From Syntrophaceae bacterium UBA5744 (GTDB lineage Bacteria; Desulfobacterota; Syntrophia; Syntrophales; UBA2192), in NCBI GenBank assembly GCA_002419215.1, contig DIFQ01000064.1, positions 1 through 58,639 on the forward strand: a DNA stretch of 58,639 bases, given 5' to 3'. Each line of letters opens with the position of its first letter. Position 1 is the stretch's first letter. The notes beneath the pieces were generated by a model. The model did not search any database, was not told the DNA's origin, and saw nothing but the letters and a program-made list of their open reading frames with translations. A program made the translations under genes and the position numbers. Below are positions 50,287-58,462 of this stretch, one piece after another.

Positions 50287-51222
50287 ATGAAAAGCATTGC
50301 CGTCAAAGCAGCCCTGACCGGAAAAGAAAAGCTCAACATCCTCCTGGCCCTGGTCGGGATCGCCCTGGTGTTCGTTTACGCCTATTGCGGGGACTCCTGC
50401 TCCTACCTGCAGGGATCGATATTCGGGATCGATCTCAAGTACATGGGGGTTCTGTTCATGGGAACTCTTGTCGCACTCAGCCTGTTCGGCCTCCGGGATT
50501 ACCGCCTCCTGCTGCTGTCGGCCGGCGTGGGGGCGGAGGTGTTCCTCATAGGCTTCCAGGTGCAGAACGACGTATTCTGCCCTTACTGTCTCAGCTTCGG
50601 AGCCGTCCTGCTGCTTCTTTTCGCCATCAACCTGGACTGGTCGAAACGGAAGCTCGTCGGCGTTTTCACCGTCCTGGGCCTGTTGCTCTTCGTCGTCTTC
50701 TTCGACGGGTCCGTGACGCCCGCCTACGCGGCGGAGCCGTTGAAACCCACCTTCGGAAACGGCCGGGTCCACGTGCGGATCTACAGCGATTATTTCTGCA
50801 ACCCCTGCTCAAAGCTCGACCCGGAGATCGCCAGGCCCCTGGCGGATCTCGTGAAAAAGAACGCCATCCAGGTGACCTTCGTCGATACGCCGGTCAGCCA
50901 GTACACGGTACTCTATGCCCGCTATTTTCTCTATGCCCTCAACGAGAGAAAGGACATCGACACAGCCACCAGGGTGCGCCATCTGCTCTTCCTGGCGGCC
51001 GCTCAGAACATCAACACCCCGGAGAAACTGGAAGAGTACCTGAAGAAGAACGGCGTCAAGTACAAGGTCTACGACCCCACACCGACCTTCAACGTCCTCA
51101 CGGGTTACCTGACGGAGGACAAGATCCGCTCGACGCCCACCGCGGTGATCCTGGACAGCGGCAGGAAGCAGGTCGTCAGGGGCCCCGCCAACATCGCCAG
51201 GGCCATCGGGGAGATCAAGTAA
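50287..51222 (+). CDS. VKOR-DsbA type fused disulfide-forming membrane protein
   Basis: 311 residues. The N-terminal half is a membrane VKOR domain: loop cysteines C34 and C38 (YCGDSCSY) and the quinone-site CxxC, C98-C101 (VFCPYCLSFG). TM segments lie near 18-34, 53-68, 73-90, 100-115 and 124-140. The C-terminal half (from 160) is a DsbA-like thioredoxin with CNPC (C171, C174) and STPTAVIL as cis-proline loop. It should oxidise exported proteins and pass electrons to quinone. ATG 50287 has only a weak ribosome site. Confidence 0.87.
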   Translation: MKSIAVKAALTGKEKLNILLALVGIALVFVYAYCGDSCSYLQGSIFGIDLKYMGVLFMGTLVALSLFGLRDYRLLLLSAGVGAEVFLIGFQVQNDVFCPYCLSFGAVLLLLFAINLDWSKRKLVGVFTVLGLLLFVVFFDGSVTPAYAAEPLKPTFGNGRVHVRIYSDYFCNPCSKLDPEIARPLADLVKKNAIQVTFVDTPVSQYTVLYARYFLYALNERKDIDTATRVRHLLFLAAAQNINTPEKLEEYLKKNGVKYKVYDPTPTFNVLTGYLTEDKIRSTPTAVILDSGRKQVVRGPANIARAIGEIK

Positions 51223-51240
51223 AGCGGCCGAATGGCCGCA

Positions 51241-51275
51241 GGCTTCGGGCTTCGGGACTCGGGCTTCCGGCTGAA
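51241..51275. repeat. 7-base array (GG-C core)
   Basis: GGCTTCG, GGCTTCG, GGACTCG, GGCTTCC, GGCTGAA, 18 bases after the VKOR-DsbA stop. Confidence 0.85.
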
Positions 51276-51327
51276 AAAAGGGACTTTCAAGCAGTCGGGG
51301 AATTGGAAAGACAGACGAACAAATCTC

Positions 51328-51362
51328 AAAGCCCATGGCCGTTACGGTCATGGGCTTTTTTT
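51328..51362. terminator. Bidirectional terminator
   Basis: AAAGCCCATGGCC, loop GTTAC, GGTCATGGGCTTT with T-run; A-run on the other side. Between convergent VKOR-DsbA and lipoprotein genes. Confidence 0.88.
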
Positions 51363-51382
51363 GCCGGGCTTCGTCTCAATCC

Positions 51383-51721
51383 CTAATATTCATTCAGCGT
51401 CGAATGCGTGAGTATGCCATCGGGAGAAAACCTCATGACAATCTCTTCGGTCCATGAGTCGGAGCCCACCACCGATCGTGCTGTCAGATAGGATGTTCTG
51501 ACCCATTTGGCTACGACACTTTTATCGGACAGCGTTTCCTTGGTTGTAGGCGGCCCGAGCCGCGTGACGACATCATCGTATTTCGCCACACCAAGCTGGG
51601 AGTTCCAGTACGCTTCGTTCTTTTTCGCATTACTCGTGCAGCCGGTCATGCAGGGGATGGCCATGCACAGCACGAATATCAACACCATCGAAACAGCAAT
51701 GGGCAGAGTCGCTCTTTTCAT
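51383..51721 (-). CDS. Small lipoprotein of unknown function (SmpA-like pattern)
   Basis: 112 residues. Signal peptide with lipobox (CMTGC). The mature part has GVAKYDDVVTRLGPPTTKET and a later WTEEIVMRFSPDGIL strand, a pattern seen in SmpA/OmlA (BamE-like) small lipoproteins, but the family is not certain. AAAGGAGG precedes ATG 51721. Stand-alone. Confidence 0.75.
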   Translation of the reverse strand: MKRATLPIAVSMVLIFVLCMAIPCMTGCTSNAKKNEAYWNSQLGVAKYDDVVTRLGPPTTKETLSDKSVVAKWVRTSYLTARSVVGSDSWTEEIVMRFSPDGILTHSTLNEY

Positions 51722-51979
51722 GTCCCCTCCTTTGCCTGCCTGAAATGAAAACCCCGTCTCATCTCGAAACGGCGTCTCTGGAACCAGTCCATGGCACCCT
51801 CATGGAACGTTGACGGTTCACGGTGCCTGAGCTGCTTCTGCTTTGTTCAATGATAAACACGCTTTCCATGAGAAATCCACCATGAAAATGAATCCGGACG
51901 GACTTGCGAGTGCGGGAGGGTTTGGGGTTGGATTTGCCGTAGAACGAAAAAGCAGGGCCATTCCCGACCCTGCGAATAG
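51722..51979. other. Intergenic, nothing recognised
   Basis: Promoter region of the lipoprotein on the minus strand and the tail of the PEP-CTERM unit. Contains a second short hairpin (GCAGGG..CCCTGC, near 51952-51973). No coding signal. Confidence 0.4.
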
Positions 51980-52011
51980 AAAAGCGGCAGGCCGACGGGC
52001 CTGCCGCTTTT
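51980..52011 (-). terminator. Terminator of the PEP-CTERM gene
   Basis: AAAAGCGGCAGGCC, four-base loop, GGCCTGCCGCTTTT. Confidence 0.9.
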
Positions 52012-52035
52012 CCAGGGGAATCAACTCCTGTATCC

Positions 52036-52665
52036 CTACTCTTTCCTCCTCAAGCCTGCGAGACCGATGAGACCGAGACCCATGAGAAGAATCGTGCCGG
52101 GCTCCGGGGTCCTGAAGATGAAGTCCTGATATTCCACACCGAACGATGTGCCTTCAACGGGACTGACGGCCACGAAATATCCTGTAGTATCGAAAGTATT
52201 CGTGTTCAGAGCCAGTGCGGCATTGACCAGCGACTGGGCAGCGCCCCATCCGCCGGACACGACGTAATAGTTCCCGCCATAAACATCATAGGTTGCTTCC
52301 GTCTCGAAGAGCAGCTCCCAGACGGCGATCTGGGTCAGGATCGCATTGGAGGCATTGCTCTGGCCGAGAAGCCAGGCCGCCCTTTTGTAATTGTCGCCGA
52401 ATCCGGACACGGGCCGTACATCGTATGGCCCGTATTCATTGCTGAGCCCTGCCGGATCGACGCAGAAGCCGCTGTGGTAGCCGTAGTAGGCGCCGGGAGT
52501 CGAAATATCGAAATTATAATACCCTGTCGAATACGAATCGTCGTTGAATGTGATGTAGGCGGAAGGCGATACGCTTACAGATCGAAGGGATACGACTTCA
52601 GCCGATGCCGTCCCTGCAGCCAAAAGTAGAATCGCCGCCATGATTGCAGTTGCTTTTTTGACCAT
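52036..52665 (-). CDS. PEP-CTERM sorting-domain protein, exported
   Basis: 209 residues. Signal peptide (MAAILLLAAGTASA). The C-terminus is a full PEP-CTERM signal: TPEPGTILLMGLGLIGLAGL followed by RRKE. It is cut and anchored by an exosortase that is not in this window. The middle (YHSGFCVDPAG, AAWLLGQSNASNAILTQIAV, WELLFE) resembles thioester-type surface adhesion domains, with a Cys near the start and a Q-I/A-WE stretch later. GGAGGAGG precedes the ATG; a sigma-54 site lies upstream. Confidence 0.92.
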   Translation of the reverse strand: MVKKATAIMAAILLLAAGTASAEVVSLRSVSVSPSAYITFNDDSYSTGYYNFDISTPGAYYGYHSGFCVDPAGLSNEYGPYDVRPVSGFGDNYKRAAWLLGQSNASNAILTQIAVWELLFETEATYDVYGGNYYVVSGGWGAAQSLVNAALALNTNTFDTTGYFVAVSPVEGTSFGVEYQDFIFRTPEPGTILLMGLGLIGLAGLRRKE

Positions 52666-52703
52666 GATCCTCCTCCTGTTCCTTCATGTTTTACCCTCAA
52701 TCA

Positions 52704-52719
52704 GGCAGATTTTATGCCA
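52704..52719 (-). promoter_or_regulatory. Candidate sigma-54 promoter of the PEP-CTERM gene
   Basis: Minus strand TGGCATAAAATCTGCC, GG and GC ten bases apart; 38 bases upstream of ATG 52665. A palindrome ACCGGGCCCGGT (52723-52734) abuts it. Confidence 0.7.
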
Positions 52720-52734
52720 CAGACCGGGCCCGGT

Positions 52735-53362
52735 GGAATGACAGGGAAGAGGCATCCGTCCAGTTATTCTGAATCATTTACTATTTTACTCATATCCTCC
52801 TTTCTTTTTCCCTGACATGTCACTCTGCCCGTTCGTGTGTATTTTGCGATTTTGTCAACAATTCCGACGCGACATATGCAACCAACGCAACTTATTATAT
52901 TTAACTTGTTGATATCTTGTTGTGACCCGTTGCCCGTTTACGCTACGCGCACCGTAAAGTTCACCGACGATTTTATGTAAAATTAGCCTTTGGATCTCAA
53001 ATGATGCCAGTACGACTAATGTATGATTTTCGCCCGGTTCAATCGTTCCTGTCCATCGGGTCATCCCTCTCCTTCCTGCAACCATCCATCGGCCCTGCAA
53101 CTGACCTGGCCTGACTGGCCTGAAGCAGCAAGATTGGAATGTCATCTGCGGGATGGCGAAGGGGAATCTCTTTCAGGAAGGATATTTCGTTCAGCGGGGC
53201 CTCGCAGGCATGAAAGCGCGTGTCGCGCCTTAGAGGTTGTGGCTTTGCCTCCCTGCGTCTTTAGAAAGGGCGCTTTCGCGTCACATGAGCCCGATCAGGA
53301 TCCTGATGCCGATCGAGATGAACAGAACGGAGATGAAATTCATGATGTTCGCCTGCCCGGGT
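52735..53362. other. Long intergenic region, no gene recognised
   Basis: Lower-GC in its first half. A 96-codon minus-strand frame (52855-53145) has no convincing start or motif. A 20-codon hydrophobic frame (53285-53347, minus) follows uvrC. Contains GACGCAGGGAGGCAAAGCCA (minus, about 53239-53258), which recalls part of a c-di-GMP riboswitch but lacks the rest. Confidence 0.45.
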
Positions 53363-55255
53363 TCACGCGGGGTCGACGGGATTCAGATGACGGAGGATCT
53401 CTTCTGCGAGTCGATCGGTTATGCCCGTAACCTGTCGCAGCTCTTCCGGCCCGACCCGACGAATCGAGTCGATGTCGCCGAAATGCCGCAAAAGGGCCTT
53501 CTTTTTCGCGGCCCCCACCCCGGGGATGTCGTCGAGCAGCGACCGGACGTCGCGCTTCTCCATCCTGCGGCGGTGGTGCGTGATGGCGAAGCGGTGCGCC
53601 TCGTCGCGGATGCGCTGCAGGAAAAAAAGCGCGGCGGGGTACTTGATGAGATAGACGGGGTCCTTGCGCCCCGCCAGGTAGACATGATCCTGCTCCTTCA
53701 TGGAGGGCCGGCGGCGCCCATCCCCCGCATCGCCGGCGGGAGCCGAGCCCTTGGCGAGTCCGATCACATCGAGGTTCCCGATCCCGAGTTCGCGCAGGAC
53801 CGTGACGGCCATGCCGACCTGCCCCCGGCCGCCGTCGACCATGAGCAGATCCGGCAGACTCTCCCGGCTCTCGTATCGCCGCTTCAACACCTCGTACATG
53901 CCGGCATAGTCGTCGGCGCCTTCGACCCCGCGGACGTGGAACAGCCTGTAGCCGGACTTGTCGGGCTTGCCGTCCACAAAGGACACGAGCGACCCCACGG
54001 GAAGCTGGCCGCCCAGGTTCGAGATGTCGAAGCACTCGATCCGGCGGGGCAGCTTGTGCAGGTGAAGCTTGTCCCGGAGCAGGGCCATGGCCGTTTCCTC
54101 GTCCATGCGGACGGCGCGCTCGGATCGATAGATGTCTTCGGCGTTCTGCCGGGCAATCCCGGCGAGATCCCTCCTCGGTCCCCTGCGGGGGACGATGAGG
54201 TCCGCCTTCTTCCCCCGTTTTTCCGAGAGCCACTCTGCAAGGATATCCCCGTCCTCGATGGCTTCGGGGATGACGACCTCTTCGGGGATGAAGAGCTCGG
54301 CATCGTAGTACTGCCTGAGCAGGGACGAGAGGACCTCGGCATCAGAGGCCGCCGTGCGGACGGAAGGGAATCTCTTCGTGCCGAGGGTCTTGCCCTCGCG
54401 GATGCGAAGGATGCAAACCTGGACTTGGTCGTCGTCCCGATACAGGCCGAAGACATCCTGGTCCTTGAAATCGGCCGAAACCATCCGCTGTTTTTCCACG
54501 GTCGTCTCCACGGCGGCGACCTGGTCACGCAGTCGAGCGGCCTCCTCGAATTCGAGGCTCTCCGCCGCCTCGGCCATCCGCTTGCGCAGCAGGTCGAGCA
54601 GCTTCGTCTCGCGGCCCTCCAGGAAGAGGACCGCGTCGTCGATGAACTTCCGGTATTGCTCCTTCCCGACGAGACCCACGCAGGGACCGACGCAGTTGCG
54701 GATCTCGTACTCGATGCAGGGCCGCCGTCTCGTCTTGAACTCCCGGTCCTTGCAGGTCCTCAGCGGGAAGAGCTGATGGAGGTATTTCAGCGTATCCTTG
54801 GCCGCGAGCCCCGACGGGTAGGGGCCGAAGTAGCGGGCCCCGTCCTTCCTGGTCTTCCTCACCAGTTGGAAAGCCGGGAAATCCTGGCGCGTGTCGAGGC
54901 GCAGGCTGAAATACGTCTTGTCGTCCCGGAAGATGACGTTGTAGCGGGGCCGGTGCTCCTTGATCAGGGTGTTCTCGAGGAGAAAGGCCTCCTTCTCCGT
55001 GTTGGTGACGACAAAATCGAGATCGCGGACGCGGGAAACGAGGAAAGGCACCATCGCGCGGGTGTCGGTACCCTGGAAATAGCTGCGGATGCGGCTCCGG
55101 AGGTTCTTCGCCTTCCCGACGTAGATGACGGCGCCCTTCTCGTCCTTCATGAGGTAGACGCCGGTTCTGGGGGGAATGGCCTTGACCTTCTGGTCAAGCA
55201 CCTCTGTTATGTCCGTACGTTTTTTGTTGGGCTGTTCCGCATCCATGGTTGCCAT
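53363..55255 (-). CDS. uvrC: Excinuclease ABC subunit C
   Basis: 630 residues. GIY-YIG nuclease (PRTGVYLMKDEKGAVIYVGK), UVR motif (LRKRMAEAAESLEFEEAARL), second RNase-H-like nuclease (ECFDISNLGG, LLMVDGGRGQ) and C-terminal helix-hairpin-helix pair. Makes both cuts around DNA damage with UvrB. It starts 64 bases downstream of uvrB on the same strand, with a GGG array between them. Confidence 0.97.
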   Translation of the reverse strand: MATMDAEQPNKKRTDITEVLDQKVKAIPPRTGVYLMKDEKGAVIYVGKAKNLRSRIRSYFQGTDTRAMVPFLVSRVRDLDFVVTNTEKEAFLLENTLIKEHRPRYNVIFRDDKTYFSLRLDTRQDFPAFQLVRKTRKDGARYFGPYPSGLAAKDTLKYLHQLFPLRTCKDREFKTRRRPCIEYEIRNCVGPCVGLVGKEQYRKFIDDAVLFLEGRETKLLDLLRKRMAEAAESLEFEEAARLRDQVAAVETTVEKQRMVSADFKDQDVFGLYRDDDQVQVCILRIREGKTLGTKRFPSVRTAASDAEVLSSLLRQYYDAELFIPEEVVIPEAIEDGDILAEWLSEKRGKKADLIVPRRGPRRDLAGIARQNAEDIYRSERAVRMDEETAMALLRDKLHLHKLPRRIECFDISNLGGQLPVGSLVSFVDGKPDKSGYRLFHVRGVEGADDYAGMYEVLKRRYESRESLPDLLMVDGGRGQVGMAVTVLRELGIGNLDVIGLAKGSAPAGDAGDGRRRPSMKEQDHVYLAGRKDPVYLIKYPAALFFLQRIRDEAHRFAITHHRRRMEKRDVRSLLDDIPGVGAAKKKALLRHFGDIDSIRRVGPEELRQVTGITDRLAEEILRHLNPVDPA

Positions 55256-55259
55256 CCCC

Positions 55260-55280
55260 GGGTCTCGGGCTTCGGGAAAA
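55260..55280. repeat. 7-base array (GGG core)
   Basis: GGGTCTC, GGGCTTC, GGGAAAA, four bases upstream of the uvrC start. Confidence 0.82.
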
Positions 55281-55307
55281 AACAGGACGGCGGCTGTCGA
55301 GCCGCGT

Positions 55308-55339
55308 CTCTTGCCCTCTTACCTTCTTACCCTCTTACC
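55308..55339. repeat. 8-base array (CTTACC core) containing the uvrB stop
   Basis: CTCTTGCC, CTCTTACC, TTCTTACC, CTCTTACC. The uvrB TAA (55321-55319) lies inside, and the last UvrB residues (EGKRVRR) are encoded by it. Confidence 0.88.
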
Positions 55340-57454
55340 TTCACGTCGCTTAACGTTGCGTTTCGCGCTTCTCACCTGCCTGTCGCCCGGATCGGCTTCG
55401 TCGTCCGAAGTCTCGCCGCCGAAGCCGATCTCCAGCTCGGTGAGTTTGCGGATCCGGTCGCGAAGCTCGGCCGCATGCTCGAAATCGTAGTCCCGCGCCG
55501 CCGCCTTCATCTCCGCCCGCAGCTTCACGATGAGGCCGGGAACCTCGCTGAGCGAGACGTAGTCGACTTTCTGCTCCATGACGGGCACGCTGACGTAGTC
55601 GGCCTCGTAGACGGAGGCCAGCACGTTGTCGATGGACTTGCGGATCGTCTCCGGGGTGATCCCGTGCTCCTCGTTGAAACGGTGCTGGATCGCACGCCGG
55701 CGCTGAGTCTCGTCGATACAGGCCCGCATGGAGTCCGTGATCCGGTCGGCATACATGATGACCTGGCCCGCCACGTTTCGCGCCGCCCTGCCGCTCGTCT
55801 GGATGAGGGAGCGCTCCGAGCGCAGGAACCCCTCCTTGTCGGCGTCGAGGATGGCCACCAGCGACACCTCGGGGATGTCGAGCCCTTCCCTCAGGAGATT
55901 GACTCCGACGAGGACATCGAATTTGCCCAGCCGCAGGTCCCGGATGATGACCACCCGCTCCAGGGTGTGCACGTCCGAGTGCAGGTACTTCACCCGCACA
56001 CCCAGGCTCTCGTAGTACTCGGTGAGGTTCTCGGCCATGCGCTTCGTGAGGGTCGTCACGAGAACCCGCTCGCCCTTCCCGGCGCGCTTGCGGATCTCGC
56101 CCAGCAGGTCGTCCACCTGGTACGTGACGGGCTTGACGATGATCTCGGGGTCCATGAGTCCCGTGGGCCGGACGATCTGCTCCACCACGCGCCCCCTCGC
56201 TTTCGTGATCTCGTATTCGGCCGGTGTTGCCGAGATGTAGAGGCGCTGCCGGTCGAAGCGCTCATACTCCTCGAACATGAGCGGCCGGTTGTCGAGGGCG
56301 GAAGGGAGCCGGAACCCGTACTCCACGAGGGTTGACTTCCGGGAGCGGTCTCCCCGGAACATGCCCACGATCTGCGGGACCGTGACGTGGCTCTCGTCAA
56401 GGATGACGAGTGCATTTTCAGGCAGGTACTCCATGAGGGTCGGCGGCGGCTCGCCGGGTTTGCGCCCCGTGAGGTGGCGCGAGTAGTTTTCGATCCCCTG
56501 GCAGTAGCCCATCTCTTCGAGCATTTCCAGGTCGAAGCGGGTGCGCTGCTCGAGCCGCTGGGCCTCGAGGAGCTTCCCCTGCGACTGAAGGACGCGAAGC
56601 CGCTCGCCCAGCTCCTCCCGGATGGAGACGAGGGCCGACTTCACCGTGTCCCTCGTCGTGACGTAATGGCTGCCGGGGTAGATGTCCGTTTTCCAGAGCC
56701 GCCCCAGTTTCTTCCCCCGGAGGGGGTCCACGACGGAGATCGACTCGATGGTATCGCCGAGGAACTCGATGCGGATGGCCTGCTCTTCCTCATAGGCCGG
56801 GTAGATCTCCACCACGTCCCCCCTGACCCGGAAGGCGCCGCGGTGAAAGTCGATATCGTTTCTCTCGTACTGGATGTCCACGAGACGCCTCAACATCGTG
56901 TCCCGGGGGATCTCCATCCCCTCCTCGACGGTAAGCGCCATGCCGAGGTAGGTCTCGGGGGCGCCGATGCCGTAGATGCAGGATACGCTGGCCACGATGA
57001 TCACGTCGTTGCGCGACAGAACCGAGCGCGTGGCCGAGTGGCGCATCTTGTCGATCTCCTCGTTGATTGCAGAGTCCTTCTCGATGTAGGTGTCCGTCGT
57101 CGGGATGTAGGCTTCGGGCTGGTAGTAGTCGTAGTAACTCACGAAGTACTCGACGGCATTCTCCGGGAAGAGCGTCTTGAACTCCTGGTAGAGCTGCGCC
57201 GCCAGGGTCTTGTTGTGGGCGATGACCAGGGCGGGCCGCTGCACGGCCTGGATGACGTTGGCCACCGTGAAGGTCTTCCCCGAGCCCGTGATCCCGAGGA
57301 GGACCTGGTGCGGATGACCCTTTTCAACCCCCCGGGCCAGTTTCTCGATGGCCTGGGGCTGGTCGCCCCGGGGTTCGAAGTCGGAGACGAGCCGGAAGGG
57401 CCGCCGGTCGATGTAGCCGCCGACGGTGCTTTTCGGAGTGTGATGATCTGACAC
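55319..57454 (-). CDS. uvrB: Excinuclease ABC subunit B
   Basis: 711 residues. Walker A LLGITGSGKTFTVANV, beta-hairpin (VEYFVSYYDYYQPEAYIP), DEAD-like helicase motifs (ILDESHVT, GRAARN), and C-terminal UVR domain (AARDYDFEHAAELRDRIRKL). Damage-verifying helicase of nucleotide excision repair. GTG start at 57454. The tail after the UVR domain is about 35 charged residues, the end of which is repeat-encoded. Confidence 0.97.
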   Translation of the reverse strand: MSDHHTPKSTVGGYIDRRPFRLVSDFEPRGDQPQAIEKLARGVEKGHPHQVLLGITGSGKTFTVANVIQAVQRPALVIAHNKTLAAQLYQEFKTLFPENAVEYFVSYYDYYQPEAYIPTTDTYIEKDSAINEEIDKMRHSATRSVLSRNDVIIVASVSCIYGIGAPETYLGMALTVEEGMEIPRDTMLRRLVDIQYERNDIDFHRGAFRVRGDVVEIYPAYEEEQAIRIEFLGDTIESISVVDPLRGKKLGRLWKTDIYPGSHYVTTRDTVKSALVSIREELGERLRVLQSQGKLLEAQRLEQRTRFDLEMLEEMGYCQGIENYSRHLTGRKPGEPPPTLMEYLPENALVILDESHVTVPQIVGMFRGDRSRKSTLVEYGFRLPSALDNRPLMFEEYERFDRQRLYISATPAEYEITKARGRVVEQIVRPTGLMDPEIIVKPVTYQVDDLLGEIRKRAGKGERVLVTTLTKRMAENLTEYYESLGVRVKYLHSDVHTLERVVIIRDLRLGKFDVLVGVNLLREGLDIPEVSLVAILDADKEGFLRSERSLIQTSGRAARNVAGQVIMYADRITDSMRACIDETQRRRAIQHRFNEEHGITPETIRKSIDNVLASVYEADYVSVPVMEQKVDYVSLSEVPGLIVKLRAEMKAAARDYDFEHAAELRDRIRKLTELEIGFGGETSDDEADPGDRQVRSAKRNVKRREGKRVRR

Positions 57455-57600
57455 GTAAATAGGTTCCCTTGCCCCGGTTGTACCCTGCGCTCCCGGCCGT
57501 TTGCTGTCTGCCGCAGGCAGAGGCTGCTAACCCACCAATGTCTTTACTATAATGGACGGGACGGCCCGATGCAAGCCGCGAACGCCCATTTAATTAAGCC

Positions 57601-57618
57601 TTGACAAACATTTATAAT
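57601..57618 (+). promoter_or_regulatory. AT-rich promoter region of rpmH
   Basis: TTGACA (57601-57606) and TATAAT (57613-57618) are both present but only six bases apart, so they cannot be one promoter; each could belong to overlapping promoters 50-70 bases upstream of rpmH. Confidence 0.4.
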
Positions 57619-57668
57619 AATGGTTAAAGATTCTCCTTTAGCATTTAACTCAACAGGATCGTCAAGTT

Positions 57669-57806
57669 ATGAAAAAGACACTCAAGACCATTACGAATCT
57701 CAAGCGCAAGCGGGCCCACGGATTTCGCTCCAGGATGGCCACCAAGGGTGGGCGGCTGGTCCTGAGCAGAAGGCGTGCAAAGGGGAGAAAGAGACTGACC
57801 GTCTGA
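57669..57806 (+). CDS. rpmH: 50S ribosomal protein L34
   Basis: 45 residues, strongly basic. NLKRKRAHGFRSRMATKGGR then SRRRAKGRKRLTV is the L34 core. The first ten residues (MKKTLKTITN) differ from the usual MKRTYQPS form. First gene of the conserved rpmH-rnpA-yidD-yidC operon that often lies near the origin; no dnaA is in the window. Confidence 0.95.
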   Translation: MKKTLKTITNLKRKRAHGFRSRMATKGGRLVLSRRRAKGRKRLTV

Positions 57807-57830
57807 GCCGGGTAAGGGAAGAGTGGAAGG

Positions 57831-58214
57831 GTGAACCCAGCCGCAGGAAAATCCCCAGCCCCCGAAGGCAGGTACACGCTCAAGAAGAACGAGCGTCTCC
57901 GCAGGCGCAGCGAATTTTCGGCCCTTTTCCAATCGGGCAAGCGGATTCATTCGGAGTACCTGACAGTCATCCTCAGCACAAACACCTCGGGCATGCGGCG
58001 CCTCGGTCTCGTCGTCGGCAAAAAGGTGGGGAAAGCAGCCGTAAGGCGCAACCGGATGAAGCGGCTCCTGAGAGAGTTCTTCCGATTGAACAAGAACAGG
58101 CTTCCCGCCTCGCAGGATATCCTGATTGTCGCAAGGAAAGACTTCTCGTTCATGAAATATCGGGACCTCTGCAATGAACTGGAGAAGGTCCTCGCGGGAC
58201 GAATGAAAGCCTGA
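57831..58214 (+). CDS. rnpA: Ribonuclease P protein component
   Basis: 127 residues. LKKNERLRRRSEFSALFQSG and the RNR motif (KAAVRRNRMKRLLREFF) bind the P RNA. GTG at 57831 with GGAAGG before it; the first 17 residues are an unusual extension. It starts 24 bases after rpmH. Confidence 0.95.
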   Translation: MNPAAGKSPAPEGRYTLKKNERLRRRSEFSALFQSGKRIHSEYLTVILSTNTSGMRRLGLVVGKKVGKAAVRRNRMKRLLREFFRLNKNRLPASQDILIVARKDFSFMKYRDLCNELEKVLAGRMKA

Positions 58215-58216
58215 AC

Positions 58217-58441
58217 ATGTTGAGGTCCATTTTACAGACACTGTTGATCGCTCTGATCCGAGCCTATCAGATTTTGATCTCCCCCATCCTGCCGCGCTGT
58301 TGCCGTTTCACCCCGACCTGCTCCGAGTACACCCTGACGGCGATCCGCCAGTACGGACCGACCCGGGGGGTCTTTCTCGGGATCCGGCGGCTGATCCGAT
58401 GTCACCCTTTTCACCCCGGCGGCTACGATCCGGTCCGGTAA
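58217..58441 (+). CDS. yidD: Membrane protein insertion efficiency factor YidD
   Basis: 74 residues. YQILISPILPRCCRFTPTCS then the HPFHPGGYDPV end, the full YidD signature. An amphipathic N-terminal helix binds the membrane. Two bases after rnpA. Confidence 0.95.
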   Translation: MLRSILQTLLIALIRAYQILISPILPRCCRFTPTCSEYTLTAIRQYGPTRGVFLGIRRLIRCHPFHPGGYDPVR

Positions 58442-58462
58442 GTGCGCCCCAGGAGGCATTCC

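Noticed and set aside
52855..53145. 96-codon minus-strand frame in the gap before the PEP-CTERM gene
   Set aside because: No start signal, unusual composition, no motif.
53200..53290. Possible c-di-GMP riboswitch (GGCAAAGCC on minus strand)
   Set aside because: Only one short block matches; the second conserved block and the stems are not found, and no gene start follows within 500 bases.
53285..53347. 20-codon hydrophobic frame after uvrC
   Set aside because: Looks like the first residues of a membrane protein but is too short, with no ribosome site; perhaps a remnant.
57480..57668. Replication origin near rpmH
   Set aside because: AT-rich, but no DnaA boxes (TTATNCACA) and no dnaA or dnaN in the window.
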